A stretch of DNA of 64,000 bases from an uncultured Alistipes sp. (GCA_947629705.1 CANREN010000009.1:1-64000), one strand, 5' to 3'. Counted from the stretch's first letter, positions 1-8,322 are shown. Made by a program: numbers and translations. Notes: generated from the sequence alone by a model not told the origin.

Positions 1-203
1 CCGTACACCTGTTTTTCGTTCCAATTCATATCGTCAATCGTTAGTATTTCCGTGTTCCGTATTCCAAAAAGCGGAATACAAACGGAACACGCAATCTGAA
101 ACAATACAAAATTACAAAAAACATTTTGATTCGCAAAATATTATATACAAATAAGTTACGCAAAAATATAGAGCTAACGAAAAACAACGAAAAACGCTAT
201 AAA
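1..203. other. AT-rich stretch without a gene, probable edge of an integrated element
   Basis: This stretch is strikingly AT-rich compared with the GC-rich DNA that follows. I see no convincing coding region; the only long reading frame, on the minus strand, runs through the tRNA fragment to its right and is spurious. It contains the long inverted repeat at 51-91 and ends exactly where tRNA-like sequence begins at 204. That arrangement fits the terminus of a mobile element inserted at a tRNA gene, but no integrase is visible because the window starts here. Confidence 0.45.
51..91. repeat. Long interrupted inverted repeat
   Basis: Left arm CGTGTTCC+GTATTCC (51-65) pairs perfectly with GGAATAC (73-79) and GGAACACG (84-91); the loop is AAAAAGC and there is one 4-nt bulge (80-83). 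All 15 positions of the left arm are matched. There is no T-run after it on the plus strand, so it is not a classic intrinsic terminator. It could be a recombinase-binding site or a transcript-end hairpin of the element to the left. Confidence 0.6.
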
Positions 204-254
204 TCTGCTTTAGGAGCAGGGGGGGGGTAGCTGGTTCGAATCCAGTCTCCCCGA
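204..254 (+). pseudogene. Degenerate 3' half of a tRNA (proline-like), probable attachment-site scar
   Basis: An anticodon-type arm (stem TCTGC 204-208 with GCAGG 216-220, loop TTTAGGA) is followed by a G-run, a T-arm (GCTGG, loop TTCGAAT, CCAGT at 230-246) and an acceptor 3' strand CTCCCCG plus A (247-254). An acceptor needing C at position 1 is characteristic of bacterial tRNA-Pro. The loop would read TAG, where tRNA-Pro would have TGG, and the variable region is replaced by a run of G. No D-arm or 5' acceptor strand lies upstream, so the gene is not functional here. Integrases of Bacteroidetes elements commonly use tRNA 3' ends; that this is such a scar is inference. Confidence 0.6.
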
Positions 255-313
255 CGAAACGGCCGCTTCTGGCTTCATATTTGTATGCGCATAGGGGATA
301 AAACCTATGTGCT

Positions 314-856
314 ATGAAAAGATCAGTCATCTTTATCGTCTCGCTTCTGCTGTGTGCGGCAGCCATAACGGTCATCGGCCAAAAAAAAATCCTGTCGCCT
401 AAAGAGGAACGCCGCGAGGTGCGTGAAAAGCGTCGTGCCGAGCGAATCGCCAATTTCGAAAAGACGATGGATTCCATCGTGTTGTCGCGCAACTTCCAGT
501 TCAATCCCCAGACCATGCAGCGTCAGCCGGCCGGGCCGATGCGCCAGATCATGAATCCCGCGTTCAACGTCGGAATCTGGGACGGTACAGCCGATATTTG
601 TCTGCCCTATATCAAGGGATACGTGCCTCCCTACTATGTTACCATGCTGAATTACACGGTCGGCAATTTGCAGGGCTATACCACTGAACAGACCCACGAA
701 GGGTGGATGATCACCTTCACCACGTCGCTCTTTTCCGCCTCTGAATATACCTTCACGTTCGAGATATATTCCCGTACGGGCGGCGCGACGCTGACTATCA
801 CCAATCCGTGGTACAGTCCCGTGCAGTATTCGGGCAGCATCTCGCAGTTGTATTGA
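314..856 (+). CDS. DUF4251-family exported protein
   Basis: A 180-residue protein with an N-terminal signal peptide (MKRSVIFIVSLLLCAAAITVIG), then a charged helix rich in Glu and Arg, then a beta-rich domain resembling the Bacteroidetes DUF4251 family, including the pattern FNPQTMQ near residues 63-69 and an LPYIKG stretch near residue 97. No enzymatic motif is visible. The family is periplasmic or cell-surface associated and of unknown function. A weak inverted repeat (CATAGG/CCTATG at 290-309) sits just before the start. The next gene, 24 nt downstream, is a paralogue, so the pair is probably one transcription unit. Confidence 0.75.
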   Translation: MKRSVIFIVSLLLCAAAITVIGQKKILSPKEERREVREKRRAERIANFEKTMDSIVLSRNFQFNPQTMQRQPAGPMRQIMNPAFNVGIWDGTADICLPYIKGYVPPYYVTMLNYTVGNLQGYTTEQTHEGWMITFTTSLFSASEYTFTFEIYSRTGGATLTITNPWYSPVQYSGSISQLY

Positions 857-880
857 TCGATCATTCGTTAATTGTCCTAT

Positions 881-1546
881 ATGAAACGACTTTCATCTTT
901 TGTTTTGTGCGGCGCGGTCCTGTCGGTCTGCGCCGTTTGTTCCCTTTCCGCTCATATTCATACGGCGCCGCCCCAGGCGGCGGATCTTCGTTCTTCGGTC
1001 GACAGCGTGCCGCAAACGGCGATCGTTCCCGTGCAGCAGCAGCCCGTTCGGCTGACCGAATACACGACCGTTTACGAAGCGGCCGGCGAGGGCCTGAATC
1101 GGGTCGAACGGCGGGCTTTGCGTGCGAAGAATTATGCGGCCTGCATCGATTCGCTGGTGCAGTCGCACAATTACATGTTCTATCCGGCAACCATGCAGGA
1201 GATGCCCGACGGCGTCGTACGGGCGATCTATGCCGATTATTTCTTCTTCGGACTGTTCGTCGATCATGTCGAGGTGCATCTGCCGATCGTGCGCGGCGGG
1301 TCGCAGTACCTCGAACTCCTCAATTTCGATTCGATGTCGATCAGCAATTATCAGGTTTCGCGCGTGCAGTGCGGTTGGATGATTTCGTTCGATATCGCCG
1401 ATCGCGATACGCACTACCATGTCTGCTTCTCCGTCTCGACGGCCACGGGCGAGACGACCCTGACGCTGATAACGCCCTCCGTTACGATACGTTACGGCGG
1501 CCGGATTGGCGGCTGCTTCGAGGCCCCGTTCCGGATGCACCGGTAA
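881..1546 (+). CDS. DUF4251-family exported protein, paralogue of the preceding gene
   Basis: A 221-residue protein. I chose ATG 881 over an upstream TTG at 872 because it places the signal peptide (MKRLSSFVLCGAVLSVC) at the N-terminus. The C-terminal half aligns with the gene before it: both have a central helix ending in (I/M)DS(I/L)V.S(R/H)N, then F.PQTMQ or FYPATMQ, a membrane-facing LPI/LPY segment, and G(W)MI.F before the final strands. The middle of the protein has a proline- and glutamine-rich insertion that the first copy lacks. This looks like a tandem duplication with divergence; function unknown. Confidence 0.75.
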   Translation: MKRLSSFVLCGAVLSVCAVCSLSAHIHTAPPQAADLRSSVDSVPQTAIVPVQQQPVRLTEYTTVYEAAGEGLNRVERRALRAKNYAACIDSLVQSHNYMFYPATMQEMPDGVVRAIYADYFFFGLFVDHVEVHLPIVRGGSQYLELLNFDSMSISNYQVSRVQCGWMISFDIADRDTHYHVCFSVSTATGETTLTLITPSVTIRYGGRIGGCFEAPFRMHR

Positions 1547-1654
1547 ATATTCGCTTCTGAAAACGCCGCATTTGCGAAATAAGTCGTATCTTCGCCGCGT
1601 TGAACTGCGGCCGACGAAAAGTCGCGAATGCTCGTAATTCAGAATCGAATCATT

Positions 1655-2137
1655 ATGGAAACGAAAAAAGTACTGGCGCTGGTCGCCCACGATAACATGA
1701 AACGCGACCTGGCCGAATGGGTGGATTGGAATTCGGACAAATTGAGCTGCCATCATCTGATCTGTACCGGTACGACCGGCAAGATGGTCGAAAAGACACT
1801 GCGCAGCCATCGGGCCGAGGTGGGCGAAAACGCGACGATGCCCGAATTGGAGATCACGTTGTTGAAATCAGGTCCGTTGGGCGGCGACCAGCAGTTAGGC
1901 TCGAAAATCGCCGCCGGTGAGATCAATGCCTTGATTTTCTTCTGCGACCCGATGTCGGCCCAGCCGCATGACGTCGATGTCAAGGCCCTGCTGCGTTTAG
2001 CGGCGTTGTACAATGTACCGACGGCCGTCAATCGGGCGACCGCCGATTTCATCATCTCCTCGCCGCTGTTCGAGGACGACGATTACAAGCCGGTCGTGAA
2101 GGATTACCGCGACTATGTCGAGCGGGTGTTGAAATAA
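1655..2137 (+). CDS. mgsA: Methylglyoxal synthase
   Basis: Converts dihydroxyacetone phosphate to methylglyoxal and phosphate, a bypass of lower glycolysis used under phosphate limitation. The 160-residue protein matches the family length (about 150). Visible signatures are KVLALVAHDNMK at the N-terminus, the phosphate-binding TGTTGKM near residue 47, SGPLGGDQQLG near 80, and FFCDPMSAQPHDVDVKALLR near 105 with the conserved aspartates. ATG 1655 is preferred over an ATG at 1628 because the extra nine residues are outside the family alignment. A TATCTTCG box at 1587-1594 may be its promoter. Confidence 0.95.
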   Translation: METKKVLALVAHDNMKRDLAEWVDWNSDKLSCHHLICTGTTGKMVEKTLRSHRAEVGENATMPELEITLLKSGPLGGDQQLGSKIAAGEINALIFFCDPMSAQPHDVDVKALLRLAALYNVPTAVNRATADFIISSPLFEDDDYKPVVKDYRDYVERVLK

Positions 2138-2148
2138 TCGAGGGAACC

Positions 2149-3171
2149 TTACAGCTCGTGCGACAGCGGGGCCGGAACGGCTTCGCTCAAATCGTAATCG
2201 CCCCAGCGTTTGCCGATGTAGTCCAGCGTGGCGAAGAGTTCGTCGGTGTCGAGCGTCGTAACGAGTTTCAACCGCGTCGCCTTGAAATCGGGCAGCCCCT
2301 TGAAATAGTTGGTCAGATGGCGGCGCATCTCGAGGATGCCGACATGATCGCCTTTGACTTCCAACGATTTTCTTAAATGGGTTTTTGCGATTTCGACCCG
2401 TTCCGTTACCGACGGCTGCGGCAGAATCTCCCCGGTTTCCATAAAATGTTTCACCTCGCGGAAGATCCACGGACGTCCGTAGGTCGCCCGACCGATCATC
2501 ACGCCGTCGACCCCGTAGCGATCGAACATTTCGGCCGCTTTCGGGCCGCTGTCCACATCGCCGTTGCCGATGATCGGGATGCGGATCAGCGGATTGTTCC
2601 TGACTTGGCCGATCAGCGTCCAGTCGGCTTCTCCGCGATACATCTGCGCCCGCGTGCGGCCGTGGATCGTCAGTGCCGCGATGCCGACGTCCTGCAGCCG
2701 GAGCGCGATCTCTTCGATGTTTTTCGACGCATCGTCCCACCCCAGCCGCGTCTTCACCGTTACGGGCTTGTGCACCGCTTCGACGATGCGGCGGGTCATT
2801 TCGACCATCCGCGGCACGTCGCGCATCATGCCCGAACCGGCGCCCCGGCCGGCGATCTTCTTGACCGGACAGCCGAAATTGATGTCGATGAGGTCGGGGT
2901 CGGCCGCTTCGGCCATGCGGGCCGCTTCGACCATCGGTTCGATCAGATGGCCGTACAGCTGGATGCCGACGGGCCGTTCGGCGTCGTCGATTTCCAACTT
3001 TTTGAGCGCTTTCGCCGCATCGCGGATCAATCCGTCGGCCGGTATGAACTCCGTGTAGACCATGTCGGCGCCGAACCGCTTGCACAGGTAGCGGAACGAG
3101 GGGTCGGTAACATCCTCCATCGGGGCCAGAAAGAGCGGACGGGCCCCCAAATCCATCTCTGCGATTTTCAT
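2149..3171 (-). CDS. dusB: tRNA-dihydrouridine synthase B
   Basis: An FMN-dependent flavoenzyme that reduces uridine to dihydrouridine in the tRNA D-loop. The 340-residue protein has the N-terminal PLFLAPMEDVTDPSFR, the catalytic cysteine motif DINFGCPVKKI (the Cys is the proton donor), GSGMMRD, KTRLGWD, TIHGRTRAQMYRG and IPIIGNGDV, in family order. The start was placed at MKIAEMD (3171); the upstream in-frame ATG at 3198 would run through the promoter region. It is divergent from argS, and both have recognisable -7 boxes in the 89-bp gap. Confidence 0.94.
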   Translation of the reverse strand: MKIAEMDLGARPLFLAPMEDVTDPSFRYLCKRFGADMVYTEFIPADGLIRDAAKALKKLEIDDAERPVGIQLYGHLIEPMVEAARMAEAADPDLIDINFGCPVKKIAGRGAGSGMMRDVPRMVEMTRRIVEAVHKPVTVKTRLGWDDASKNIEEIALRLQDVGIAALTIHGRTRAQMYRGEADWTLIGQVRNNPLIRIPIIGNGDVDSGPKAAEMFDRYGVDGVMIGRATYGRPWIFREVKHFMETGEILPQPSVTERVEIAKTHLRKSLEVKGDHVGILEMRRHLTNYFKGLPDFKATRLKLVTTLDTDELFATLDYIGKRWGDYDLSEAVPAPLSHEL

Positions 3172-3195
3172 CGGTCGCGAACGTGAATAGTTGTA

Positions 3196-3203
3196 CAAAG
3201 GTA
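3196..3203 (-). promoter_or_regulatory. -7 box of dusB
   Basis: TACCTTTG on the minus strand matches the Bacteroidetes TAnnTTTG -7 consensus, 25 nt upstream of the dusB ATG. Confidence 0.6.
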
Positions 3204-3226
3204 GTTGTTATTCCGCAATAAAACGC

Positions 3227-3234
3227 TAAATTTG
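3227..3234 (+). promoter_or_regulatory. -7 box of argS
   Basis: TAAATTTG on the plus strand matches TAnnTTTG, 26 nt upstream of the argS ATG. It lies back-to-back with the dusB promoter. Confidence 0.65.
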
Positions 3235-3260
3235 TACCCCGAAACTCTTTTTTTTCGACC

Positions 3261-5045
3261 ATGAAGCATATCGAAACCTATATCGCGCAGGCGGTTCGCG
3301 GCGCTGTCGAATCGTTGTACGGACCATCGGCCGACGAACCGTTGCAGATTCAGAAAACCCGTCGGGAGTTCGAGGGCGATTACACCCTCGTGGTCTTTCC
3401 GCTGCTGCGGCGCAGCCGCAAGTCGCCCGAGGCTACGGCGACCGAAATCGGCGGATACATGCAGGCGCATGTATCCGAAATCCGATCGTTCAACGTCATC
3501 AAGGGATTTCTTAATCTGACGTTGGACAGCTCGTTCTGGCAGGAAAGGTTCGCGGAAATCGTCGCCGACGAACACTTCGGCGAGGCTCCGGCGACGGGCC
3601 GGACGGTGATGATCGAATACTCGTCGCCCAACACGAACAAACCGCTCCATTTAGGGCACATCCGCAACAATCTGTTGGGCTACTCCGTCGCGCAGATTCT
3701 CAAGGCCAACGGCCATACGGTCATCAAGGCCAATTTGGTGAACGACCGCGGTATCCATATCTGCAAGTCGATGTTGGCCTGGAAACGCTACGGCAACGGC
3801 GAAACGCCCGAAAGCACCGGCATGAAAGGCGACCATCTGGTCGGCAAGTATTACGTCGAGTTCGACAAGCACTACAAGGCGCAGGTCAAGGAGCTGACGG
3901 CGCAGGGCATGAGCGAGGACGAAGCCAAAAAGCAGGCGCCCATCCTGCGCGAGGCGCAGGAGATGCTCCGCAAGTGGGAGGCCAAAGACCCCGAAGTCTA
4001 TGCCCTGTGGGAGCGGATGAACGGCTGGGTCTATGCCGGATTCGACGCAACCTACAAGGCCTTGGGCGTCGATTTCGACAAAGTCTATTACGAATCGCAG
4101 ACCTATCTGTTGGGCAAATCGCTCGTCGAGGAGGGGCTTCGCAAAGGGGTCTTCTACCGGCGGGAGGATCATTCGGTGTGGATCGACCTGCGGAACGACG
4201 GGCTGGACGAAAAACTGCTTTTGCGCGGCGACGGCACGTCGGTCTACATGACGCAGGACCTGGGTACGGCCTATCGGCGTTTCGAGGATAACCGGCTCGA
4301 CGACATGATCTATGTCGTCGGCAACGAACAGAACTATCACTTTCAGGTGTTGAAATTGGTGCTCAAGAAATTGGGCTATCCCGAGTGGAGCGACCACATC
4401 ACGCACCTCTCCTACGGCATGGTGGAGCTGCCCGAGGGCAAGATGAAATCGCGCGAGGGCACGGTGGTCGATGCCGACGATCTGATCGCCGACATGGTTG
4501 CCACGGCCCGCGAAATGTCGGCCGAACTGGGCAAATTGGCGAATTGTCCGGCGGCCGAAGCCGATGCCGTCTCGACGATGGTCGGTCTGGGGGCGTTGAA
4601 ATACTTCATCCTGAAGGTCGATCCCAAGAAGACGATGCTTTTCGATCCGCGCGAATCCATCGACTTCAACGGCAACACGGGGCCGTTCATCCAGTACACC
4701 CATGCCCGCATCCGGTCGCTGCTGCGCAAGGCGGCCGAGGCCGGGATCGAGTTGCAGGGCGGCGCGGCGGCGGAGTATCTGCCCGAAGAGATCGCTTTGG
4801 TCAAACTTTTGACCGATTATCCCGCAGCGGTGGCCGCCGCCGGAGCGGATTTCGCACCCTCCATTATCGGCGCGTACGTCTACGAATTGGCCAAGCAGTT
4901 CAACGGCTATTATCACGACCATGCGATTCTCCGCGAGGAGCGGGCCGAGGTTCGGCGGATGCGGCTGCAACTCGCTGGACAGGTGGCGCGTGTCATTCGC
5001 AGCGGCATGGCGCTGCTCGGCATCGACGTGCCCGAACGGATGTAG
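3261..5045 (+). CDS. argS: Arginine--tRNA ligase
   Basis: A class Ia synthetase that charges tRNA-Arg in the cytoplasm. The 594-residue protein begins with the Arg-specific N-terminal domain (first about 110 residues), followed by SSPNTNKPLHLGHIRN with the HLGH ATP-binding signature near residue 130, a catalytic core with MTQDLGTAYRRFE, a KMSKS equivalent written GKMKSREGTVV near residue 395, and the helical DALR anticodon-binding domain at the C-terminus ending in LLGIDVPERM. Length and order are normal for Bacteroidetes ArgS. Confidence 0.97.
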   Translation: MKHIETYIAQAVRGAVESLYGPSADEPLQIQKTRREFEGDYTLVVFPLLRRSRKSPEATATEIGGYMQAHVSEIRSFNVIKGFLNLTLDSSFWQERFAEIVADEHFGEAPATGRTVMIEYSSPNTNKPLHLGHIRNNLLGYSVAQILKANGHTVIKANLVNDRGIHICKSMLAWKRYGNGETPESTGMKGDHLVGKYYVEFDKHYKAQVKELTAQGMSEDEAKKQAPILREAQEMLRKWEAKDPEVYALWERMNGWVYAGFDATYKALGVDFDKVYYESQTYLLGKSLVEEGLRKGVFYRREDHSVWIDLRNDGLDEKLLLRGDGTSVYMTQDLGTAYRRFEDNRLDDMIYVVGNEQNYHFQVLKLVLKKLGYPEWSDHITHLSYGMVELPEGKMKSREGTVVDADDLIADMVATAREMSAELGKLANCPAAEADAVSTMVGLGALKYFILKVDPKKTMLFDPRESIDFNGNTGPFIQYTHARIRSLLRKAAEAGIELQGGAAAEYLPEEIALVKLLTDYPAAVAAAGADFAPSIIGAYVYELAKQFNGYYHDHAILREERAEVRRMRLQLAGQVARVIRSGMALLGIDVPERM

Positions 5046-5152
5046 GCTCGCGGCCCGCCGGTCGCGCGGATCGATGCATTCGAACAGGGGATCGCGGCGG
5101 TGTGGTACGAATGTTGCGACGAGGAGTGCAGGTTAATCAACACTCTTTTAGC

Positions 5153-6199
5153 GTGAAAACATTGGTATCCACTTTCGCTCTTTCTCTTGCGCTGTCCGCC
5201 GCCGTCGGAGCGTCGGCGCAGCGCTGGAGCGCGGCATCGACGTCTGCGGCCGATTCCGTGTTGTTGTCGGAGACGACCGACGGCGATTACCTCGTTCGCA
5301 GATATATGGTCAGCAATCAGGGCGATGCCGATTACACGGTGCGCTACCAAATCAATCTGGCCAAACTCGCTCCCGCGTTGGACAACAATACGAACCAGCT
5401 CGATCGGCTGGGTAATTTCATCGACCGTTTGGTGCGTGATACGACCCTGCGGGTCAAGTCGATCACCATCACCGGTTATTCGTCGCCCGACGGCCCGGTC
5501 GCCTTCAATGAGACGTTGGCCCGGAAACGTGCGCAGGATTTCCGCAACTATGTCGATCGGAAGTACGACCTTTCGAGGCGTTACGATGTTACGCTGCATT
5601 CCGTGGCGGAGGATTGGGAGATGTGCCGCTCGCTGGTCGCCCAGTCGGACATTCCCGACAAACAGACCGTGCTGAATATCATCGACAGCAGCCGTTCGAT
5701 CGAATCGAAGGAGCAGGCGCTGAAGAAGATGCCGCCCGCATGGAATTACATGAAACGAAACATTCTGCCGCCGCTGCGGCGCGTCGAGATGGCGATCGAC
5801 TATGGGGAGGGTACGGTCGTCGAGCTGCGCCGGCGGATCGAGCGGCCCGCACCGGCACCGGTACCGAAACCGAAAGAACAGTGCTGCTGCGTGGTGGTTG
5901 ACGATTCGGCTACGGGACTTATCGTCGAGATGCCGGTTGTCGGACGCGATTTCCACGAATACGAACGCGAAATTCGGCGGGAGGACCATCGTACGGAGCG
6001 TGCTTATCGACAGACCGGCAGAAGGATGGAGCGGGCAGGCCGCGAAGAGGGGCATACGGTGGAGCAGTTGACCGGCAAGGAGAGCCGCGCAGCCCGCAAG
6101 CTGGCCCGCAAGGAGGCGCGGATCGCTCGCAGGATGGCGAAGGCCGAAGCGAAAGCTGCCAAGAAATCCTACAAGGAACTGGAGCGCGGTATGCGTTGA
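5153..6199 (+). CDS. OmpA-like exported protein with basic C-terminal tail
   Basis: About 348 residues from GTG 5153, which puts a signal peptide (KTLVSTFALSLALSAAVGASA) at the N-terminus; an in-frame ATG at 5111 would add 14 residues. After a beta-rich segment, a stretch near residues 90-150 has the OmpA-type pattern ITGYSSPDGPVAFNETLARKRAQDFRNYV (here split: ITGYSSPDGP then NETLARKRAQDF), seen in peptidoglycan-binding and fimbria-associated proteins of Bacteroidetes. Then come proline repeats, a CCC triplet in EQCCCVVV near residue 245, and a highly basic helical tail rich in RKLARKEARIARR. Likely cell-envelope anchored; exact role unknown. Confidence 0.65.
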   Translation: MKTLVSTFALSLALSAAVGASAQRWSAASTSAADSVLLSETTDGDYLVRRYMVSNQGDADYTVRYQINLAKLAPALDNNTNQLDRLGNFIDRLVRDTTLRVKSITITGYSSPDGPVAFNETLARKRAQDFRNYVDRKYDLSRRYDVTLHSVAEDWEMCRSLVAQSDIPDKQTVLNIIDSSRSIESKEQALKKMPPAWNYMKRNILPPLRRVEMAIDYGEGTVVELRRRIERPAPAPVPKPKEQCCCVVVDDSATGLIVEMPVVGRDFHEYEREIRREDHRTERAYRQTGRRMERAGREEGHTVEQLTGKESRAARKLARKEARIARRMAKAEAKAAKKSYKELERGMR

Positions 6200-6228
6200 G
6201 ACCGATAGCGGCGCGCGGCCGAAAGACG

Positions 6229-6268
6229 GAGCGAAAGCGGACTACCTTGCAGTAGTCCGCTTTCGCTC
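6229..6268. terminator. Strong bidirectional hairpin between convergent genes
   Basis: A perfect 17-bp stem: GAGCGAAAGCGGACTAC (6229-6245), loop CTTGCA, GTAGTCCGCTTTCGCTC (6252-6268). It separates two convergent genes, so it probably ends transcription in both directions, although the T-tract on either side is weak. Confidence 0.7.
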
Positions 6269-6307
6269 GTGTTTCGAAAGGCTCCGAGGAGCGTCGGGCA
6301 AATCGGC

Positions 6308-6595
6308 TTATTTCGCGCCGTTGATTTTGCTCAATTTTTCGAAGAGCGCGACGAACGATTCGACGATCTCCTTGCGCAGTGCGGCGTAGTGTTTGCGCAT
6401 GAGCGAGCGGTTGTGGGGCTCGGCCGGGTGCATCGCTTTGGCGAAAAGTGCGTTGCGCAGCGCTACGGCTTCCTGCATGATAGCGAAGATCTCCTGCTCT
6501 TTCGACGGCTGATAGCAGATCGCCATATCGCAGTCGAAGACAATCTCCTCGAGCCGGTAATCGATCTCCTTTTTGAGTTCTCTTAAATTGGCCAT
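6308..6595 (-). CDS. Small conserved helical protein, function unknown
   Basis: A 95-residue, mostly helical protein starting MANLRELKKEIDYRLEEIVFDCDMAI and ending FVALFEKLSKINGAK. It has no signal peptide or membrane segment. I recognise the N-terminal pattern (NLRELKKEI followed by an acidic segment with one Cys) as typical of an uncharacterised small Bacteroidales protein. ATG 6595 was chosen because the upstream extension to 6727 crosses a clear -7 box (6725-6732). It stands alone, divergent from the amylase and convergent with the OmpA-like gene. Confidence 0.7.
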   Translation of the reverse strand: MANLRELKKEIDYRLEEIVFDCDMAICYQPSKEQEIFAIMQEAVALRNALFAKAMHPAEPHNRSLMRKHYAALRKEIVESFVALFEKLSKINGAK

Positions 6596-6724
6596 TTTCT
6601 TATTGAGTTTGTTGTGAGTGCTAATGCCTGTAATTAAAAAAACGGTGCGAAAGCCGGTTATGCGGACACCCGATCGGGGGGGGCAGGTGCCGGTTCGTTT
6701 TGCGACGGCGCATCCGTTCGACTG

Positions 6725-6732
6725 CAAAAGTA
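6725..6732 (-). promoter_or_regulatory. -7 box of the small helical protein gene
   Basis: TACTTTTG on the minus strand fits TAnnTTTG. It leaves a leader of about 120 nt before ATG 6595, containing a G/C-run (6675-6684). Confidence 0.5.
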
Positions 6733-6804
6733 ATCATTTGTTTCGGATTGTGCAATAAATTCCTCCGAATCGGCGGCGGGCGTTGAAAATCCGGTAATTT
6801 TTGT

Positions 6805-6812
6805 TAATTTTG
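6805..6812 (+). promoter_or_regulatory. -7 box of the amylase operon
   Basis: TAATTTTG on the plus strand fits TAnnTTTG, 136 nt upstream of the amylase start, giving a long 5' leader in which I see no known riboswitch. Confidence 0.45.
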
Positions 6813-6947
6813 AAACCGGATTCCGCGGAGATCGAAACGTGCCGCTGCCGGAGAACGGAAAAGACACTCCCTTGACATAAACGGTGAATAATCGGCACGA
6901 AGTTGGTTCAGCATCCCGATAGAGTCGGGAATAATCCGAATAAGTCG

Positions 6948-8243
6948 ATGGAACAGAAAACGATCGAACATCCCGAGTGGAGTTATCGGGCCGTAGTCTA
7001 TGAAATGAATGTGCGTCAGTTGACGCCCGAAGGAACCTTGCAGGCCGCGTCCGGACGGCTCGCTTTCCTGCGCGGGTTGGGAATCGACATCGTGTGGTTG
7101 ATGCCGGTCTATCCCATCGGCTGCGAAGGTCGCAAAGGCTCGCTCGGCTCCTATTATTCCGTGCGCGATTATTGCGCCGTCAATCCCGAAGTGGGAACGA
7201 TGGATGACCTCGACCGCTTTGTCGCCACGGCCCATGCGCTGGGAATGAAGGTGATTTTGGACTGGGTCGCCAACCATACCGCACGCGACGCACGGTGGAT
7301 TGTCGAGCGGCCCGCTTCGTGGTACGAGCGCGACGCACAGGGCGTCCCCGTCGTACCGTGGGACTGGACGGATACGGCCAAACTGAATTATGCGAATCCC
7401 GAGGTGTGGGATGCGCAGGCCGAAGCCATGGAGTTCTGGCTGCGGGAACATGCGATCGACGGATTCCGCTGCGATATGGCGATGTTGGTGCCCGTCGACT
7501 TCTGGAACGAGACGGCGCGGCGCCTGCGGAGCGTGAAACCCGATCTGTTCCTGCTGGCCGAGGCCGAGGAGCCGAATCTCTTCGAGCAGGGCGCTTTCGA
7601 CGCCTGCTATGCCTGGCAGATGGGCCACTTGATGGAGGACATCGCCCGGCAGCGGGTGCGCGTTACGGCTTTGCGCGACTATCTCTACGCCGATCTCGGA
7701 CGTTATCCCGAGGAGGCTATGCGGCTGGTTTTCACCTCCAATCACGACGAAAATTCGTGGTCGGGCTCCGAGTTCGCCCGTTTCGGCGATGCCCGCGAGG
7801 CGATGACGCTCTTCACGTTCGTCGTGCCGCGCGGACTGCCGTTGATTTACACGGGTCAAGAGGTGGGTTACGACCATACGTTCGCCTTTTTCGATCGGGA
7901 TCCGATCCCTACTTACGAAGCGAACGGCATCACCGGTTTTTACCGTCGGTTGATCGCCCTGCATCATGCCAATCCGGCCTTGGCTTCGGGCGGACGCGGC
8001 GGCGGATTGCTGGAAATCCGCAACAATGCCGAAGATTGTCTGATGATTCTCGTGCGCGAAAAGGAGGAAAATCGGGTCATCGCGATCATGAATCTGTCGC
8101 CGTATGCCATCCACGCCGACTATCGGACGGGCATCTATACCGGCTTCTACACCGATGCGATGACGGGCGAGGAACGCTTGTTGCCCGAGCATGTCGAGGA
8201 GGATATGGCACCCTGGAGCTATCGGGTGCTGGTACGGCAGTAG
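6948..8243 (+). CDS. Alpha-amylase family glycoside hydrolase (GH13)
   Basis: A 431-residue cytoplasmic enzyme (no signal peptide) acting on alpha-glucosidic bonds of glycogen or malto-oligosaccharides. All four GH13 signatures are present: DWVANHT near residue 105, GFRCDMAM near 172 with the nucleophile Asp, LLAEAEE near 203 with the acid/base Glu, and FTSNHDENSW near 262 with the transition-state Asp. The C-terminal beta domain is short. Exact substrate is not readable from sequence. ATG 6948 is preferred over an upstream TTG. Likely first gene of a unit with the TPM and LemA genes, though the functional link is unclear. Confidence 0.9.
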   Translation: MEQKTIEHPEWSYRAVVYEMNVRQLTPEGTLQAASGRLAFLRGLGIDIVWLMPVYPIGCEGRKGSLGSYYSVRDYCAVNPEVGTMDDLDRFVATAHALGMKVILDWVANHTARDARWIVERPASWYERDAQGVPVVPWDWTDTAKLNYANPEVWDAQAEAMEFWLREHAIDGFRCDMAMLVPVDFWNETARRLRSVKPDLFLLAEAEEPNLFEQGAFDACYAWQMGHLMEDIARQRVRVTALRDYLYADLGRYPEEAMRLVFTSNHDENSWSGSEFARFGDAREAMTLFTFVVPRGLPLIYTGQEVGYDHTFAFFDRDPIPTYEANGITGFYRRLIALHHANPALASGGRGGGLLEIRNNAEDCLMILVREKEENRVIAIMNLSPYAIHADYRTGIYTGFYTDAMTGEERLLPEHVEEDMAPWSYRVLVRQ

Positions 8244-8322
8244 ACGATCGGAGGCGGATCGGAACATTCGGGCAGGGTTCGTGGATGTATGCAAATGGAA
8301 ATCGCGTAAAAAACAGGCGTCT

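Noticed and set aside
204..254. Functional tRNA-Leu with anticodon TAG
   Set aside because: The acceptor CTCCCCG needs C at position 1, which fits proline, and the D-arm and 5' acceptor strand are missing.
112..516. Minus-strand reading frame containing GETGFEPATP
   Set aside because: This is the translated antisense of a tRNA T-arm, a well-known spurious gene type.
893..1810. Long minus-strand frames opposite real genes throughout the window
   Set aside because: High GC makes long antisense frames common; they lack domains, sensible starts and neighbours.
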